From: Thermoanaerobaculia bacterium | Lineage (GTDB): Bacteria > Acidobacteriota > Thermoanaerobaculia > Multivoradales > JAIOJS01 | Reading direction: 5' to 3' | DNA length: 64,000 nucleotides | Assembly: GCA_030429235.1 (NCBI GenBank) | Contig: JAUIDB010000005.1 | Coordinates: forward strand, 124,001-188,000 | In this document: in pieces, positions 1 through 10,016 of the stretch | Numbering within the stretch: position 1 is the first letter of the stretch | Layout of the letters: each line of letters starts with the position of its first letter | The notes under the pieces: model-generated | What the model saw: only the letters and a program-made list of their open reading frames with translations | Database searches by the model: none | Told to the model about the DNA's origin: nothing | Translations under genes and position numbers: made by a program

Positions 1-1549
<1,549 letters not shown>

Positions 1550-1550
<1 letters not shown>

Positions 1551-2290
1551 TGCATCTCACCCTGAAGATCTGGCGACAGAGTTCGCCCGAGGACGCCGGT
1601 CAGCTGGTCACCTACGAGATGCCCGATGTTTCCGAACACATGTCGTTTCTCGAGATGCTCGATGTCCTGAACGAACGGCTCACCGAGCAGGGCGAGGATC
1701 CGGTGTCGTTCGACCACGACTGCCGAGAGGGAATCTGCGGCATGTGCGGGCTGATGATCAACGGCTCGGCCCACGGGCCCCGGGCGGCTACCACCACCTG
1801 CCAGTTGCACATGCGAGAGTTCGAGGACGGTGAGACGATCCTGATCGAGCCATGGCGGGCCGAGGCCTTCCCGGTGGTGAAGGACCTGGTCGTGGATCGT
1901 TCGTCGTTCGACCGCATCATCCAGGTGGGAGGGTACGTCTCGGTGAATACCGGCAGTGCGCCGGACGCCAACGCTCTTCCCATCGGGAAAGAGGTAGCGA
2001 ATCGAGCCATGGACGCCGCCGCCTGCATCGGCTGCGGGGCGTGCGTCGCGCAGTGTCCCAACGGTGCTGCCCAGCTGTTTACGTCCGCCAAGATCGCTCA
2101 TCTCGCCCTGCTGCCTCAGGGCCAGCCCGAGCGGCAGCGTCGGACTCAGAGAATGGTGGAGCAGATGGAGCAGGAAGCGTTCGGCAGCTGTTCGAACTTC
2201 CGCGAGTGCGAAGCGGTCTGTCCCAAGGAGATCGACGTCGGTTTCATCGCCATGATGAACCGCGAGTACTTGCGTGCCAAGCTCTCCTGA
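1550..2290 (+). CDS. sdhB: Succinate dehydrogenase/fumarate reductase iron-sulfur subunit
   Basis: A 246-residue SdhB/FrdB protein. The N-terminal ferredoxin-like domain carries the [2Fe-2S] ligands C58, C63, C66 and C84 ([11 protein letters not shown]). The C-terminal domain has [12 protein letters not shown] (C159, C162, C165, C169) for one cubane cluster and C214, C220, C224 with C169 or nearby Cys for the other. It relays electrons between the flavoprotein and the quinone site of the membrane anchor. The ATG at 1550 was chosen because it overlaps the sdhA stop (TAATG) and lines up with the family start; a longer upstream opening of the frame exists but would run into sdhA. Nothing unusual was seen in the cluster ligands. 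Confidence 0.96.
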
Positions 2291-2317
2291 AACCTGATTC
2301 GCCGGCGGGAATAGAAA

Positions 2318-2347
2318 GGGCCACGACTCCATCGCGAGCCGTGGCCC
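2318..2347 (-). terminator. Hairpin between convergent sdhB and yceI genes
   Basis: The arms GGGCCACG (2318-2325) and CGTGGCCC (2340-2347) are perfectly complementary with a 14-nt loop. Read on the minus strand the hairpin is followed by CTTTCTAT, a weak T-rich tail, so it fits best as the terminator of the minus-strand yceI gene. A second small dyad, GGGTGC-cttg-GCACCC, lies at 2364-2379, nearer the yceI stop. Either could also slow transcription arriving from sdhB. Confidence 0.6.
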
Positions 2348-2384
2348 AGTCCACTGCGACCGAGGGTGCCTTGGCACCCCGGGG

Positions 2385-2987
2385 TCAGCCCTCTGCTGGC
2401 GTCTGCAGCTTGGTCTCCAGGTTGATCTCGATCGCGACCTCGTCACCGAGGACGAAACCACCCTGGTCCATCGCCTTGTTCCAGTTGATGCCGTAGTCCT
2501 GGCGATCGAGGACCGTCTCGACCGAGAAACCGGCCGTCGTGCCCCCCCACGGATCCTGGATGGCGCCGTGGAACGAAACTGGCAGGGTGATCTTCTTTTC
2601 GACTCCCCGCATGGTCAGGGTTCCGACGACCTGGAACTTGCCGTCAGCGACCTTGCGCACCGAGGAACTGGTGAAGGTGATCTCGGGATACTGCTCGGTG
2701 TGGAAGAAATCCTCACTGCGCAAGTGCTTGTCGCGGTCCTCGTTGCGCGTGTTGATCGAGGCGGCGTCCACCGTGAAGGTGACGGAGGAGTTCTCGAGGT
2801 TCTCTTCGTCCATCACGATGGTGGCGTCGAAGGTGTCGAAGTGGCCGCGAACCTGGCTTACCAGGTGCCGAACCTTGAACGACACGTCGGAGTGTGAGCC
2901 GTCGACGCTGTAGGTATCGGCGGCGGTGAGGGTTCCGGCGCTGAGCAGGCCGAACGTCAAGAGGGTTGTCAGGATAAATCGTTTCAT
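2385..2987 (-). CDS. YceI-family periplasmic protein
   Basis: A 200-residue secreted protein with an N-terminal signal peptide (MKRFILTTLLTFGLLSAGTLTAA). It then has the YceI lipocalin-like barrel: DTYSVDGSHSDVSFKVRHLV at the start of the barrel, a central FTVDAASINTRNEDRDKHLR segment and the FEVDRQDYGINWN-like region near the C-terminus (here VLDRQDYGINWN). YceI proteins bind isoprenoid or amphiphilic lipids in the periplasm; the exact ligand is not predictable. The start at 2987 is preceded by AAAGGAG at 10-nt spacing. It lies 62 nt downstream of a MarR-type regulator on the same strand, an arrangement common for YceI genes, so joint regulation is likely. The gap holds a perfect 11-bp tandem duplication (3014-3035) of no obvious function. 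Confidence 0.93.
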   Translation of the reverse strand: MKRFILTTLLTFGLLSAGTLTAADTYSVDGSHSDVSFKVRHLVSQVRGHFDTFDATIVMDEENLENSSVTFTVDAASINTRNEDRDKHLRSEDFFHTEQYPEITFTSSSVRKVADGKFQVVGTLTMRGVEKKITLPVSFHGAIQDPWGGTTAGFSVETVLDRQDYGINWNKAMDQGGFVLGDEVAIEINLETKLQTPAEG

Positions 2988-3049
2988 GGGGTGTGTCTCC
3001 TTTGGTTTGTTTGGGTTGTGGTCGGGTTGTGGTCGGGTAGGCCTTGGGC

Positions 3050-3529
3050 TCAACGAGCGATGGCGCGGCGGAGCCGGTCCAGTCGCTCGATGAGCTGTTT
3101 CTGTTCCGCTTCGTCCAGAACGGACATCAGGTGCCGGTTGGACGTGGCCACCGGCCCGTCCAACTGGCGCAGGATCTCGAGTCCGGAGTCGGTCGCCCAG
3201 CACAGAACCTGCCGCCGATCCTCGGGACATCGCTGTCGCTCGACCCAGCCCTTCGCGATCAAGCGGTCCAGGAGGCGGGTGATTCCGGGGTTCGACTCGA
3301 CCATCCGTTGGCGAATCTCGAGGGTCGGAAGCCCCTCGGGTCCGGCTCCACGCAGGATGCGCAGGACGTTGTACTGCTGCTGGGTGAGGCCGAACGGCTC
3401 CAGGATGCCGGTCATACGGCGACGCAACTGGTCGGCGGTACGAGTGATCGAGATCAGTGCCTCCGTGGCCGAGGAGTCGAAGGGCCGGTTCTGTTTGAGT
3501 TCTTGTTGCAGTTGGCTTTTCGTTGTCAC
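3050..3529 (-). CDS. MarR-family transcriptional regulator
   Basis: A 159-residue winged-helix regulator. The dimerisation helices flank a central wHTH: LTQQQYNVLRIL, then LEIRQRMVESNPGITRLLDRLIAKGWVERQRCPEDRRQV, the last part being the DxR wing typical of MarR proteins. The start is GTG at 3529. There is no Shine-Dalgarno sequence, because a good promoter -10 box ends only 6 nt upstream, so the mRNA is probably leaderless. The gene precedes yceI on the same strand, and a perfect palindrome overlaps the promoter -35 box, suggesting autoregulation. The ligand is unknown. Confidence 0.93.
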   Translation of the reverse strand: MTTKSQLQQELKQNRPFDSSATEALISITRTADQLRRRMTGILEPFGLTQQQYNVLRILRGAGPEGLPTLEIRQRMVESNPGITRLLDRLIAKGWVERQRCPEDRRQVLCWATDSGLEILRQLDGPVATSNRHLMSVLDEAEQKQLIERLDRLRRAIAR

Positions 3530-3535
3530 GAGAAT

Positions 3536-3564
3536 AATCTACATGCCATTAGTTGACATGTCAA
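3536..3564 (-). promoter_or_regulatory. Sigma70-type promoter of marR-yceI
   Basis: On the minus strand a perfect -35 TTGACA (complement of 3559-3564) is separated by exactly 17 nt from TAGATT (complement of 3536-3541; 4 of 6 matches to TATAAT). Only 6 nt separate the -10 box from the GTG start at 3529, so transcription should begin at or next to the start codon and give a leaderless message. Confidence 0.7.
3553..3564. promoter_or_regulatory. Perfect 12-bp palindrome, candidate MarR operator
   Basis: TTGACATGTCAA is a perfect inverted repeat that contains the -35 hexamer of the marR promoter. Binding here would occlude RNA polymerase. The size and position suit a MarR-family dimer site. That this MarR protein binds it is inference from adjacency. 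Confidence 0.6.
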
Positions 3565-3655
3565 GCATTGCCTTAGACCGCCTCCGGCTGCAAACCGGGT
3601 GTCTCCTCCTCGCTTCGGTTCCGTTTTTTCACCCAGGGGTGTCTAAAGGGACACA

Positions 3656-4252
3656 ATGGAGACGACACTGCACAGTTCATCCGCCGGAAGAGGGAAGACG
3701 ATGGCGAGGACCGGAGACGATCGAGAGACCGTACACGCCGCCGCGCGGGGCGATCGAGTCGCGGCCCAGGAGTTGGTCGAGTCGACCTACCGGGATGTTT
3801 GGTCGACGCTGATCCGGCTGACCGGTGGCGACTCAGAGCTGGCGGCCGACCTCACCCAGGAAACCTACCGGAAGGCCTGGCAAGCACTCCCGAAGTTCCA
3901 GGGGCGAGCCAAGTTCTCGACCTGGATCTACCGCATCGCGTACAACACCTTTCTGAATCACATTCGCCGCCCGCGAGCCGTCCAGCCTTTGGAGGAGGAG
4001 GCAGCTCAGCAGCTGCCTGCCGACACCGTCGACCCGGTGGCCGCCCTCAGCTGGGGTGAAGAAGCGGCCGGGTTGCGCGAGGCGGTGCTCGCACTTCCCG
4101 ACGACCTGCGCTTCACCGTGGCTGCTCGCTATTGGCAGGGGTTGCGCGTTCGAGAGATCGCCAGCCTGGAAGAGGTCTCCCCCGCCGCGATTCGCAAACG
4201 ACTCCGGAAGGCCCTCGCGGTTCTCCGGCTCACTCTGGAGGAGGTGTCCTGA
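3656..4252 (+). CDS. ECF-family RNA polymerase sigma factor
   Basis: A 198-residue sigma-70 family protein of the ECF kind. Region 2 includes ADLTQETYRKAWQALPKF and STWIYRIAYNTFLNHIRR (region 2.4-like); region 4 is near the C-terminus (ALPDDLRFTVAARYWQGLRVREIASLEEVSPAAIRKRLRKAL). It directs transcription of an unknown regulon. ATG 3656 has AAAGGGA upstream; ATG 3701 (residue 16) with GGAAG upstream is an alternative that loses nothing of region 2. The stop overlaps the next gene's start (TGATG), so it is co-translated with a membrane VWA protein whose N-terminus may act as its anti-sigma partner. The promoter should lie in the 126-nt gap shared with the divergent marR gene. Confidence 0.93.
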   Translation: METTLHSSSAGRGKTMARTGDDRETVHAAARGDRVAAQELVESTYRDVWSTLIRLTGGDSELAADLTQETYRKAWQALPKFQGRAKFSTWIYRIAYNTFLNHIRRPRAVQPLEEEAAQQLPADTVDPVAALSWGEEAAGLREAVLALPDDLRFTVAARYWQGLRVREIASLEEVSPAAIRKRLRKALAVLRLTLEEVS

Positions 4253-6591
4253 TGCGCCTCGACGATAAGACCCTGGCTCAGAAGCTCCGCCAACAGCCCA
4301 ACCCCGAGCCTCCGCCCGAACTCCTCGAACGACTGCTGGCCGATCTGCCCGAGGCGTTGCCCGCCCCGATCGAACAGGTAGCAGCTCCGACTGCGTCGAC
4401 TGCGGGGCGGCCTGTTTGGCGCTCCTGGGCGACGGCAGCCTCGTTGGTCACGCTGGTGGGAGGAGGCTGGCTCGCCTACCAGGTGATCGGTCAGGCTCCA
4501 CCGGTTGCTCCGGCACCCGAATCGGCGGTGGCGGACACCAGCGCCGAGGATCCGTTCTCTCGGGCAGGCGTGGTGTCCGCGGAGGAGGGCAACGAATCGA
4601 CGACGGAGGTCTCGGCTCGCGCTGCCGAGGACGTTGCGGAGCTCCAGATCCTGGAGCAGGAAGTTGCCGTGGCCGACGAGCTCGATCGCCGCTCTGAGGT
4701 GACCGTGCCAGATCAGGTGCTCGAACCCGGGGTCAAGGAGAAAACCGCGGCCGTTCGGCCGGTCGATCGCATCGTGCGCGGAGGCACGGAGGCTCGACCG
4801 GTCGAGCCAGCGCCGGTCGGTGACCAACCCGTGAGCGAGTCGAGTCTTCGCAAGATCACCGCGCCGCGGGAGACCGCGGCGGCCGGCGAGCCGACCCTGG
4901 CAAGAAAACAGGAGCTTTCCGAGGAGCGGGCCGAGCTGGGGGCACGGCTCGAGGCTCTCGGCTACGTGCAGGAAGGTGAAGTGGCGTCGGGTCGCCAGCG
5001 GAACGTGCGGCGGCCGCAGGGTGCTACGTCCTCGGCCCCGGCTCCGCCCCCGCCGTCGCCGTCGCCGTCGCCGTCGCCGAGGGTGGAGTCGAAGCGCTTG
5101 GAGGAGGTCGTGGTGGCGCCTCCTGACCACGACGGAGCTTCGAGCTCCAGGGGGCAGGTGCAGCACGATGACCGCGAGGCGGCCCGGGAAGAACCCAATC
5201 GGATGCTCTTCGACCACTACGGAGTGAATCCCCTCGTCGCGACGCGGGAGGACAGCCAGTCCACCTTCGGACTCGACGTCGACACCGGGTCGTTTACTCT
5301 GGTGCGGCGCTACCTCGACGACGGCCGCCTACCTCCCGCCGCGGCGGTGCGCGTCGAGGAGATCGTCAACGCGCTGCCGTATCCCGATCTCCGGGTTCCC
5401 CGCCGGGCCGACTTTGCCCTGGCGGCGGAGTGGGGTTCCTCGCCCTGGTCCCCCTCGGGGCGGCAGCTCCTCCGGTGGACGCTTCAGGGCCGGGAGGCGA
5501 TCGGAGAACGAACGCCTACTGACCTCATCCTGGTGGTAGACACCTCGGGTTCGATGAATCGCGAGAACCGACTCGGGCTGGTCAAGCGATCGCTGGAACT
5601 CCTCATCGAGGAACTCGGTGCTCACGATCGACTGGCGCTCGTGACCTACGGCGGTCGAGGTCAGGTGGTCTTCGAACCGACCCATGAACGCGAGCGGGTT
5701 TTCGCGGCCCTGGACGCCCTCCGGCCGAGTGGCAGTACCAATCTCGAGGAGGGGCTGATCCTCGCCTACGATCTCGCCTCGCGCACTCGGCGCCGCGGGG
5801 TCAGCCAGCGACTGATCCTCTGCTCCGACGGCGTGGCCAACGTGGGACGTACGGGTCCCGATTCCATTCTCGAGCGGATCGACGACGAGGCTCGAGGTGG
5901 GGTCGAGCTGACCACGGTCGGCTTTGGCATGGGGAACTACAACGATGTCCTCATGGAGCAGCTGGCGGATCGGGGAGACGGTCGCTACGCCTACGTAGAC
6001 CGACTCGAAGAGGCCCATCGGCTCTTCGTCGAAGAGTTGACGGGTACCTTGCAGACTCTGGGAGCGGAGGCCAGGGCCCAGGTGGAGTTCAATCCGGACA
6101 TCGTGGAGAGCTACCGTCTTCTGGGCTACGAGAACCGCGACATTGCGGACCATCGGTTCCGTGACGACAGTGTCGACGCCGGAGAGATCGGCGTCGGCCA
6201 CACCGTGACTGCGCTGTACGAACTCGTGCTCACTCCCGAGGCCGAGCGGCGACTCGCTGCAGGAGGAGAGCTCGCCACGCTCCGGTTGCGGTACCGTCCC
6301 GAAGGTAGCGATCGTTTTGCCGAGGAAGAGTTGGTCGTGGGGCGCCGCAGTGCCGTCGAGGGGTGGAACCAGGCCTCCTTCGGTTGGCGGCTCGCTGCGG
6401 TGGCGGCTCGCTTCGCCGAGATCCTGCGGGGGGCACCGGGCGTCTCGCTCCAGGACCTCGACTCGTTGGTGTATCGAGCTCGGGAGGTGGCCGAACAGAG
6501 TGACGAGGAGACGGTGTGGCAGCTCCTCGACATGATCGAGCAGGCGCGAAACCTGGCGGGGCTCGCGCAGGGAGGGGCCGATTGGCAGTAG
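4252..6591 (+). CDS. Membrane-anchored VWA protein of the YfbK type, possible anti-sigma fusion
   Basis: A 779-residue protein. Residues 1-57 are a short, probably cytoplasmic region; one membrane segment lies near 60-79 (WATAASLVTLVGGGWLAYQV). Residues 80-300 are a low-complexity acidic/Ala/Pro linker with a Pro-Ser repeat. Next come the YfbK-type N-terminal module (STFGLDVDTGSFTLVRRYL, VRVEEIVNALPYPD), a VWA domain with an intact MIDAS (D430-T-S-G-S434, T496, D526), and a YfbK C-terminal module (YRLLGYENRDIADHRF, DAGEIGVGHTVTALYE). The VWA part should face the periplasm and bind a metal-dependent partner. It starts on the sigma-factor stop codon (TGATG). In many sigma operons this slot encodes the anti-sigma factor; no zinc-binding HxxxCxxC is seen in the N-terminus, so that role is only positional inference. 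The ORF is open upstream of 4252 but the overlap start is preferred. Confidence 0.88.
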   Translation: MRLDDKTLAQKLRQQPNPEPPPELLERLLADLPEALPAPIEQVAAPTASTAGRPVWRSWATAASLVTLVGGGWLAYQVIGQAPPVAPAPESAVADTSAEDPFSRAGVVSAEEGNESTTEVSARAAEDVAELQILEQEVAVADELDRRSEVTVPDQVLEPGVKEKTAAVRPVDRIVRGGTEARPVEPAPVGDQPVSESSLRKITAPRETAAAGEPTLARKQELSEERAELGARLEALGYVQEGEVASGRQRNVRRPQGATSSAPAPPPPSPSPSPSPRVESKRLEEVVVAPPDHDGASSSRGQVQHDDREAAREEPNRMLFDHYGVNPLVATREDSQSTFGLDVDTGSFTLVRRYLDDGRLPPAAAVRVEEIVNALPYPDLRVPRRADFALAAEWGSSPWSPSGRQLLRWTLQGREAIGERTPTDLILVVDTSGSMNRENRLGLVKRSLELLIEELGAHDRLALVTYGGRGQVVFEPTHERERVFAALDALRPSGSTNLEEGLILAYDLASRTRRRGVSQRLILCSDGVANVGRTGPDSILERIDDEARGGVELTTVGFGMGNYNDVLMEQLADRGDGRYAYVDRLEEAHRLFVEELTGTLQTLGAEARAQVEFNPDIVESYRLLGYENRDIADHRFRDDSVDAGEIGVGHTVTALYELVLTPEAERRLAAGGELATLRLRYRPEGSDRFAEEELVVGRRSAVEGWNQASFGWRLAAVAARFAEILRGAPGVSLQDLDSLVYRAREVAEQSDEETVWQLLDMIEQARNLAGLAQGGADWQ
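5053..5078 (+). repeat. CCGTCG hexanucleotide microsatellite inside the VWA gene
   Basis: About four to five consecutive 6-nt units encode Ser-Pro repeats in the linker of the VWA protein. Six is a multiple of three, so slippage would change linker length without a frameshift. Confidence 0.7.
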
Positions 6592-6692
6592 ACGGCAGTG
6601 GCCGACAGCTCGCGGTGGAGTGATAGGCTGCGGGGTCCAACCCGGCTGCGTCCTGGCGCGAGCCGTCACCCATGCCCAGAGGAGCTCCACCC

Positions 6693-7496
6693 ATGCGCAA
6701 GAAACTCCTGACGAGTCTCGCCTCGGTCCTGTTCGTAGCCGCTCTCCATGCGGGTACCTACTATGAAGCCACCACGGTCTCCACCGCCGATCAGGGGGGG
6801 ATGAACACCAGCGTCACCGCCTGGATCGACGGTGACCGGGCCAAGGTCCTGTTTCGGGAGAGCGACAACCCGATGCTCGAGGAGGATGGGTACATCCTGA
6901 CGACCGACGGTGCGAAGACGATGTACTTCGTCAACCCGGCCGAAAGAACCTACATGGAGTGGGACATCGAAGCCCTGATGGGGGGGCTGGGGTCGGCGAT
7001 GCAGAACCTCGGCGGCATGATGAAGATGGAGTTCGCCAACGCCGAGACCGATCTGCTGTCTCAGGGCCCCGGTCCGGAACTGCACGGATTGGCCACCACC
7101 CACACGGTGTTCGAGAGTTCGTACGACATGGTGATCCGGGTGATGGGCATGGGGCAGGAGTCGCACGTGGAGTCGCGCAACGAGCTCTGGACGACCACGG
7201 AGCTGCCCGACGCTGGTTTTGGCGCCTGGTTGCGCAAGGAACCGCCGGCTACCGGGATCGAAGGCTTGGACGACATGCTCTCGCAGCAGGTTGACGTGGT
7301 CGAGGGTTTTCCCCTGAAGAGCATCGTGACCACCACCACGACGGACAAGAAGCGAGGCCGATCGCAGACCTCCACCGTGACCACGGAGGTCACGGTGCTC
7401 CGCGAAGAGGCGATCGACCCGGTGATCTACGAGTTGGATCCCTCCTGGACTCGGACCGAGATGCCCGACCTCCAGAACCTGATGGGTGGCAGTTAG
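6693..7496 (+). CDS. Secreted protein of unknown function (DUF4412-like)
   Basis: A 267-residue protein with a signal peptide (MRKKLLTSLASVLFVAALHAG) and no membrane segments afterwards. The mature part begins YYEATTVSTADQG and has a beta-rich pattern: DGDRAKVLFRES, GYILTTDGAKTMYFVNPAERTY. This resembles outer-membrane lipoprotein carrier-like/DUF4412 proteins in layout, but the family is not certain. There is a Met-rich segment (MGGLGSAMQNLGGMMKMEF) mid-protein. ATG 6693 was chosen over ATG 6672 because the signal peptide begins there, with GAGGAG about 10 nt upstream. It is convergent with cca, with only 9 nt between the stop codons. Confidence 0.8.
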   Translation: MRKKLLTSLASVLFVAALHAGTYYEATTVSTADQGGMNTSVTAWIDGDRAKVLFRESDNPMLEEDGYILTTDGAKTMYFVNPAERTYMEWDIEALMGGLGSAMQNLGGMMKMEFANAETDLLSQGPGPELHGLATTHTVFESSYDMVIRVMGMGQESHVESRNELWTTTELPDAGFGAWLRKEPPATGIEGLDDMLSQQVDVVEGFPLKSIVTTTTTDKKRGRSQTSTVTTEVTVLREEAIDPVIYELDPSWTRTEMPDLQNLMGGS

Positions 7497-7505
7497 GACA
7501 CTCGA

Positions 7506-8888
7506 CTAAGAACCACCCCTGAGGCGAGAGGCGAGGGCGAGCGCGTCGTCCCTCGTCGCGACGTCCCCTACCACCTGGGCTTCCAGCAACCGGTCGAGCA
7601 GAGGGCCCATGTCGGGGCCGGGTGGGCAGATGTCGGCCGCGATCAGATCGTTGCCGTTGACCAGCGGGGTGGGAGCGAAACGCTCGGGCGGGGTGAGGAG
7701 ATGGGCCGCGGCGAGTTCTCCTACGCGGGCGAGGAGCTGGTCGAGGGCGCTAGAGTCCGGAGCCTTGGCGGCGAGATCTGCGAGCATGAGCAGTCCGCAT
7801 CCCGTGGCTTCGTCACCGGTACTCCGCAGGAAGCGGTAGAGAAACTGCACCGTCAGGGGCTGCGCTTGGCGCATCTCCGGGGGCCGAGTGTGGTGCCGCA
7901 CCAGCGTCGCGACGGCTTGCGCGTCCTGCGCCGCCAGGCGGAGGGTGCGCAGCCGCTCTTCCGCCACCCTGGCTCCAGCCTCGGCATGTTCCTCGCCCTC
8001 CACCCTGAGCGGCTCTGCCTTGGCGACATCGTGCAGGCTCGCCGCCAGACGGAGAAGGGTGTGTCGACTCGGTCCGGCTCCGCGGCGCGCTCGAAGATAG
8101 GAGAGCAGAGGCAGGTCTCGAGCGGACGGCGCCCCCTCCAGCGTCGTGACCGCCGTGTCCAGAGCGGTGGTGACCGCCAGAGAGTGGGAGAAGCGATCGG
8201 GGTCGTGGTGGCGCAGGGTCTCGAGTTCCGGCAGCAGGTAGGTGAGGAGCCCCAGGCTTGCCAACTGTTCCAGCGTAGCGGCCACCTGCGGCGCGGCAAA
8301 GCAGCGCAGCAGCTCCTCTCGGCGCCGCTCGGCGGCGCTCTCCTCGAGGCTGGGAGCCTGGCAGCGGATCTCCCGTTCGGTGGCCGGGTCGAGCGCGAAC
8401 CCGAGTTCGGCCGCGATTCGCACTCCTCGCAGACCGCGGAGCGGATCATCGACCAGGGCGTCGCGGTGGATCAGCCGGACGGTGCGGTTGTCGAGATCGA
8501 TGAGTCCTCCCGTGGGATCGATCACGGTTCCGTCTCCCGCCAGATCGATGGCCATGGCGTTCAGCGTAAAGTCGCGCGCCAGGAGGTCGGCACGCAGCCC
8601 AGGAGCCCGGAAGTCGGCGAGATCGATCTCTAGCTGTTCGCCCGGCACGACGACCCGGGCGCAGCCGCGATCGGGATCGAGGGGCACGAAGGCGCCTCCC
8701 AGTCGCTCGGCCAACCGTTGGCCGAGAGGCAGGGCCTCGCTTTCGACGGCGAGGTCCAGATCCTTGACCGCGCGACCCAGGGCCAGGTCCCGCACTGCAC
8801 CTCCCACCAACCAGACGGGGCGGTCTGGCGGCAGTGCCTGGCGCACTCTCAGGGCCAGGGGAGGGAGCGGGAACCGTCGCACCGACAT
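7506..8888 (-). CDS. cca: tRNA nucleotidyltransferase (CCA-adding or poly(A) polymerase class II)
   Basis: A 460-residue class II nucleotidyltransferase. The head domain has LVGGAVRDLALGRAVKDLDL with the GG (29-30) and the catalytic D43-x-D45 pair. It is followed by RDFTLNAMAID, DPTGGLIDL and DDPLRGLRGVRIAAELGF, the standard order of motifs in the family. The second half has an HD-like region (FSHSLAVTTALD; LHDVAKAE). It repairs or adds the 3' CCA of tRNAs, or adds A or CC if the organism splits the task; sequence alone does not separate these specificities. The start ATG at 8888 is supported by family length; it diverges from hflK with a 93-nt gap. Confidence 0.93.
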   Translation of the reverse strand: MSVRRFPLPPLALRVRQALPPDRPVWLVGGAVRDLALGRAVKDLDLAVESEALPLGQRLAERLGGAFVPLDPDRGCARVVVPGEQLEIDLADFRAPGLRADLLARDFTLNAMAIDLAGDGTVIDPTGGLIDLDNRTVRLIHRDALVDDPLRGLRGVRIAAELGFALDPATEREIRCQAPSLEESAAERRREELLRCFAAPQVAATLEQLASLGLLTYLLPELETLRHHDPDRFSHSLAVTTALDTAVTTLEGAPSARDLPLLSYLRARRGAGPSRHTLLRLAASLHDVAKAEPLRVEGEEHAEAGARVAEERLRTLRLAAQDAQAVATLVRHHTRPPEMRQAQPLTVQFLYRFLRSTGDEATGCGLLMLADLAAKAPDSSALDQLLARVGELAAAHLLTPPERFAPTPLVNGNDLIAADICPPGPDMGPLLDRLLEAQVVGDVATRDDALALASRLRGGS

Positions 8889-8981
8889 GGGCGCCACTCT
8901 ACCTCGCTCGCTCGGTTGGGCTCGCAGGCTCGGGCCGTTCGTCGTCTCGACCGTCGGCACGTTCCCTGATACCCTCGCCGC

Positions 8982-10016
8982 ATGAAGACGACGAACGGTT
9001 CGGGGCCCGGCAATCTGGTCGACTTCCCCGACATGCCCAGACTCCCCAAAGGCTCGCTTCGGGGTCTCGCCGGTGCGGTGGCGATCGGTGCCGTGGCGCT
9101 CCTGGCCCTGACCTCCTACTACCAGAACGAACCCTACGAGAAGGGGGTGGTTCTCCGTTTCGGTCGCTATGTCGGCACCACCGACCCGGGGCCGAACTTC
9201 AAGATTCCACTGATCGATCGCGTGATCAAGGTGCCGGTCGAGCGGCAGCTCAAGCAGGAGTTCGGATTCCGCACGGCGCAGGCTTCCCAACGCACCTCGT
9301 ACGTCAAGGAGGGCTACGAAGGCGAGTCGTTGATGCTCACCGGGGATCTGAACATCGCCGACGTCGAGTGGGTCGTACAGTTTCGGATCGAGGATCCCTA
9401 CAAGTATCTCTTCGCCGTTCGCGATGTGCCCGAGACGATTCGCGACGTGGCCGAGGCCGAGATGCGCGGGGTGGTGGGTGACATGGGGTTCAACGAGGTC
9501 ATCAAGACCCGTCGGCACGACATCGAAGAGCAGGTCCGCGAACGTCTGCAGGAGATCCTGACCTCCTACGACGCCGGGGTCGATGTCAAGCTGGTCCAGT
9601 TGCAGGACGTACATCCCCCCAATCCCGTCAAGGACTCGTTCGAAGAGGTCAACCGGGCCCTACAAGAGATGGAGCAGGCGATCAACGAAGCCTTGCAGGA
9701 ACGGAACCGGATCATCTTCAAGGCCGAAGGGCAGGCCAAGGAGCGAATCGCTCAGGCCGAGGGCTTTCGGGTGGAACGGGTCAACCGGGCGCTCGGAGAT
9801 GCGGAACGATTCCGCCTGCTCCTGGCCGAGTACCGCAAGGCACCAGAGGTTACGCGGCAGCGTCTCTACCTCGAGGCGATGCAAGCGGTGTTGCCGGGAA
9901 TGGGGCGCAAGTTGATTCTCGATGACGGAGTCGAAGGCTTGACGCCGTTGCTCGACCTCTCGAACCCGCACGGGGCCGCAGCCCTTGGAGCGGCTTCCCA
10001 GGGAGGTGCCCAGTGA
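8982..10016 (+). CDS. hflK: FtsH protease modulator HflK
   Basis: A 344-residue SPFH/band 7 protein. A short cytoplasmic N-terminus precedes a single membrane segment at about 27-44, then the SPFH domain (YEKGVVLRFGRYVGTTDPGPNFKIP) and a long charged coiled coil (residues ~215-300). HflK and HflC form the large periplasmic cage around FtsH and control its proteolysis of membrane proteins; ftsH itself is not in this window. The N-terminal Gly-rich tail is shorter than in E. coli HflK (419 residues). The stop overlaps hflC (GTGA). No clear Shine-Dalgarno sequence precedes ATG 8982. Confidence 0.94.
   Translation: MKTTNGSGPGNLVDFPDMPRLPKGSLRGLAGAVAIGAVALLALTSYYQNEPYEKGVVLRFGRYVGTTDPGPNFKIPLIDRVIKVPVERQLKQEFGFRTAQASQRTSYVKEGYEGESLMLTGDLNIADVEWVVQFRIEDPYKYLFAVRDVPETIRDVAEAEMRGVVGDMGFNEVIKTRRHDIEEQVRERLQEILTSYDAGVDVKLVQLQDVHPPNPVKDSFEEVNRALQEMEQAINEALQERNRIIFKAEGQAKERIAQAEGFRVERVNRALGDAERFRLLLAEYRKAPEVTRQRLYLEAMQAVLPGMGRKLILDDGVEGLTPLLDLSNPHGAAALGAASQGGAQ

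Noticed and set aside
4129-5217. Arg-rich protein opposite the VWA gene
   Set aside because: Low-complexity antisense frame arising from the Pro/Ala/Glu linker codons.
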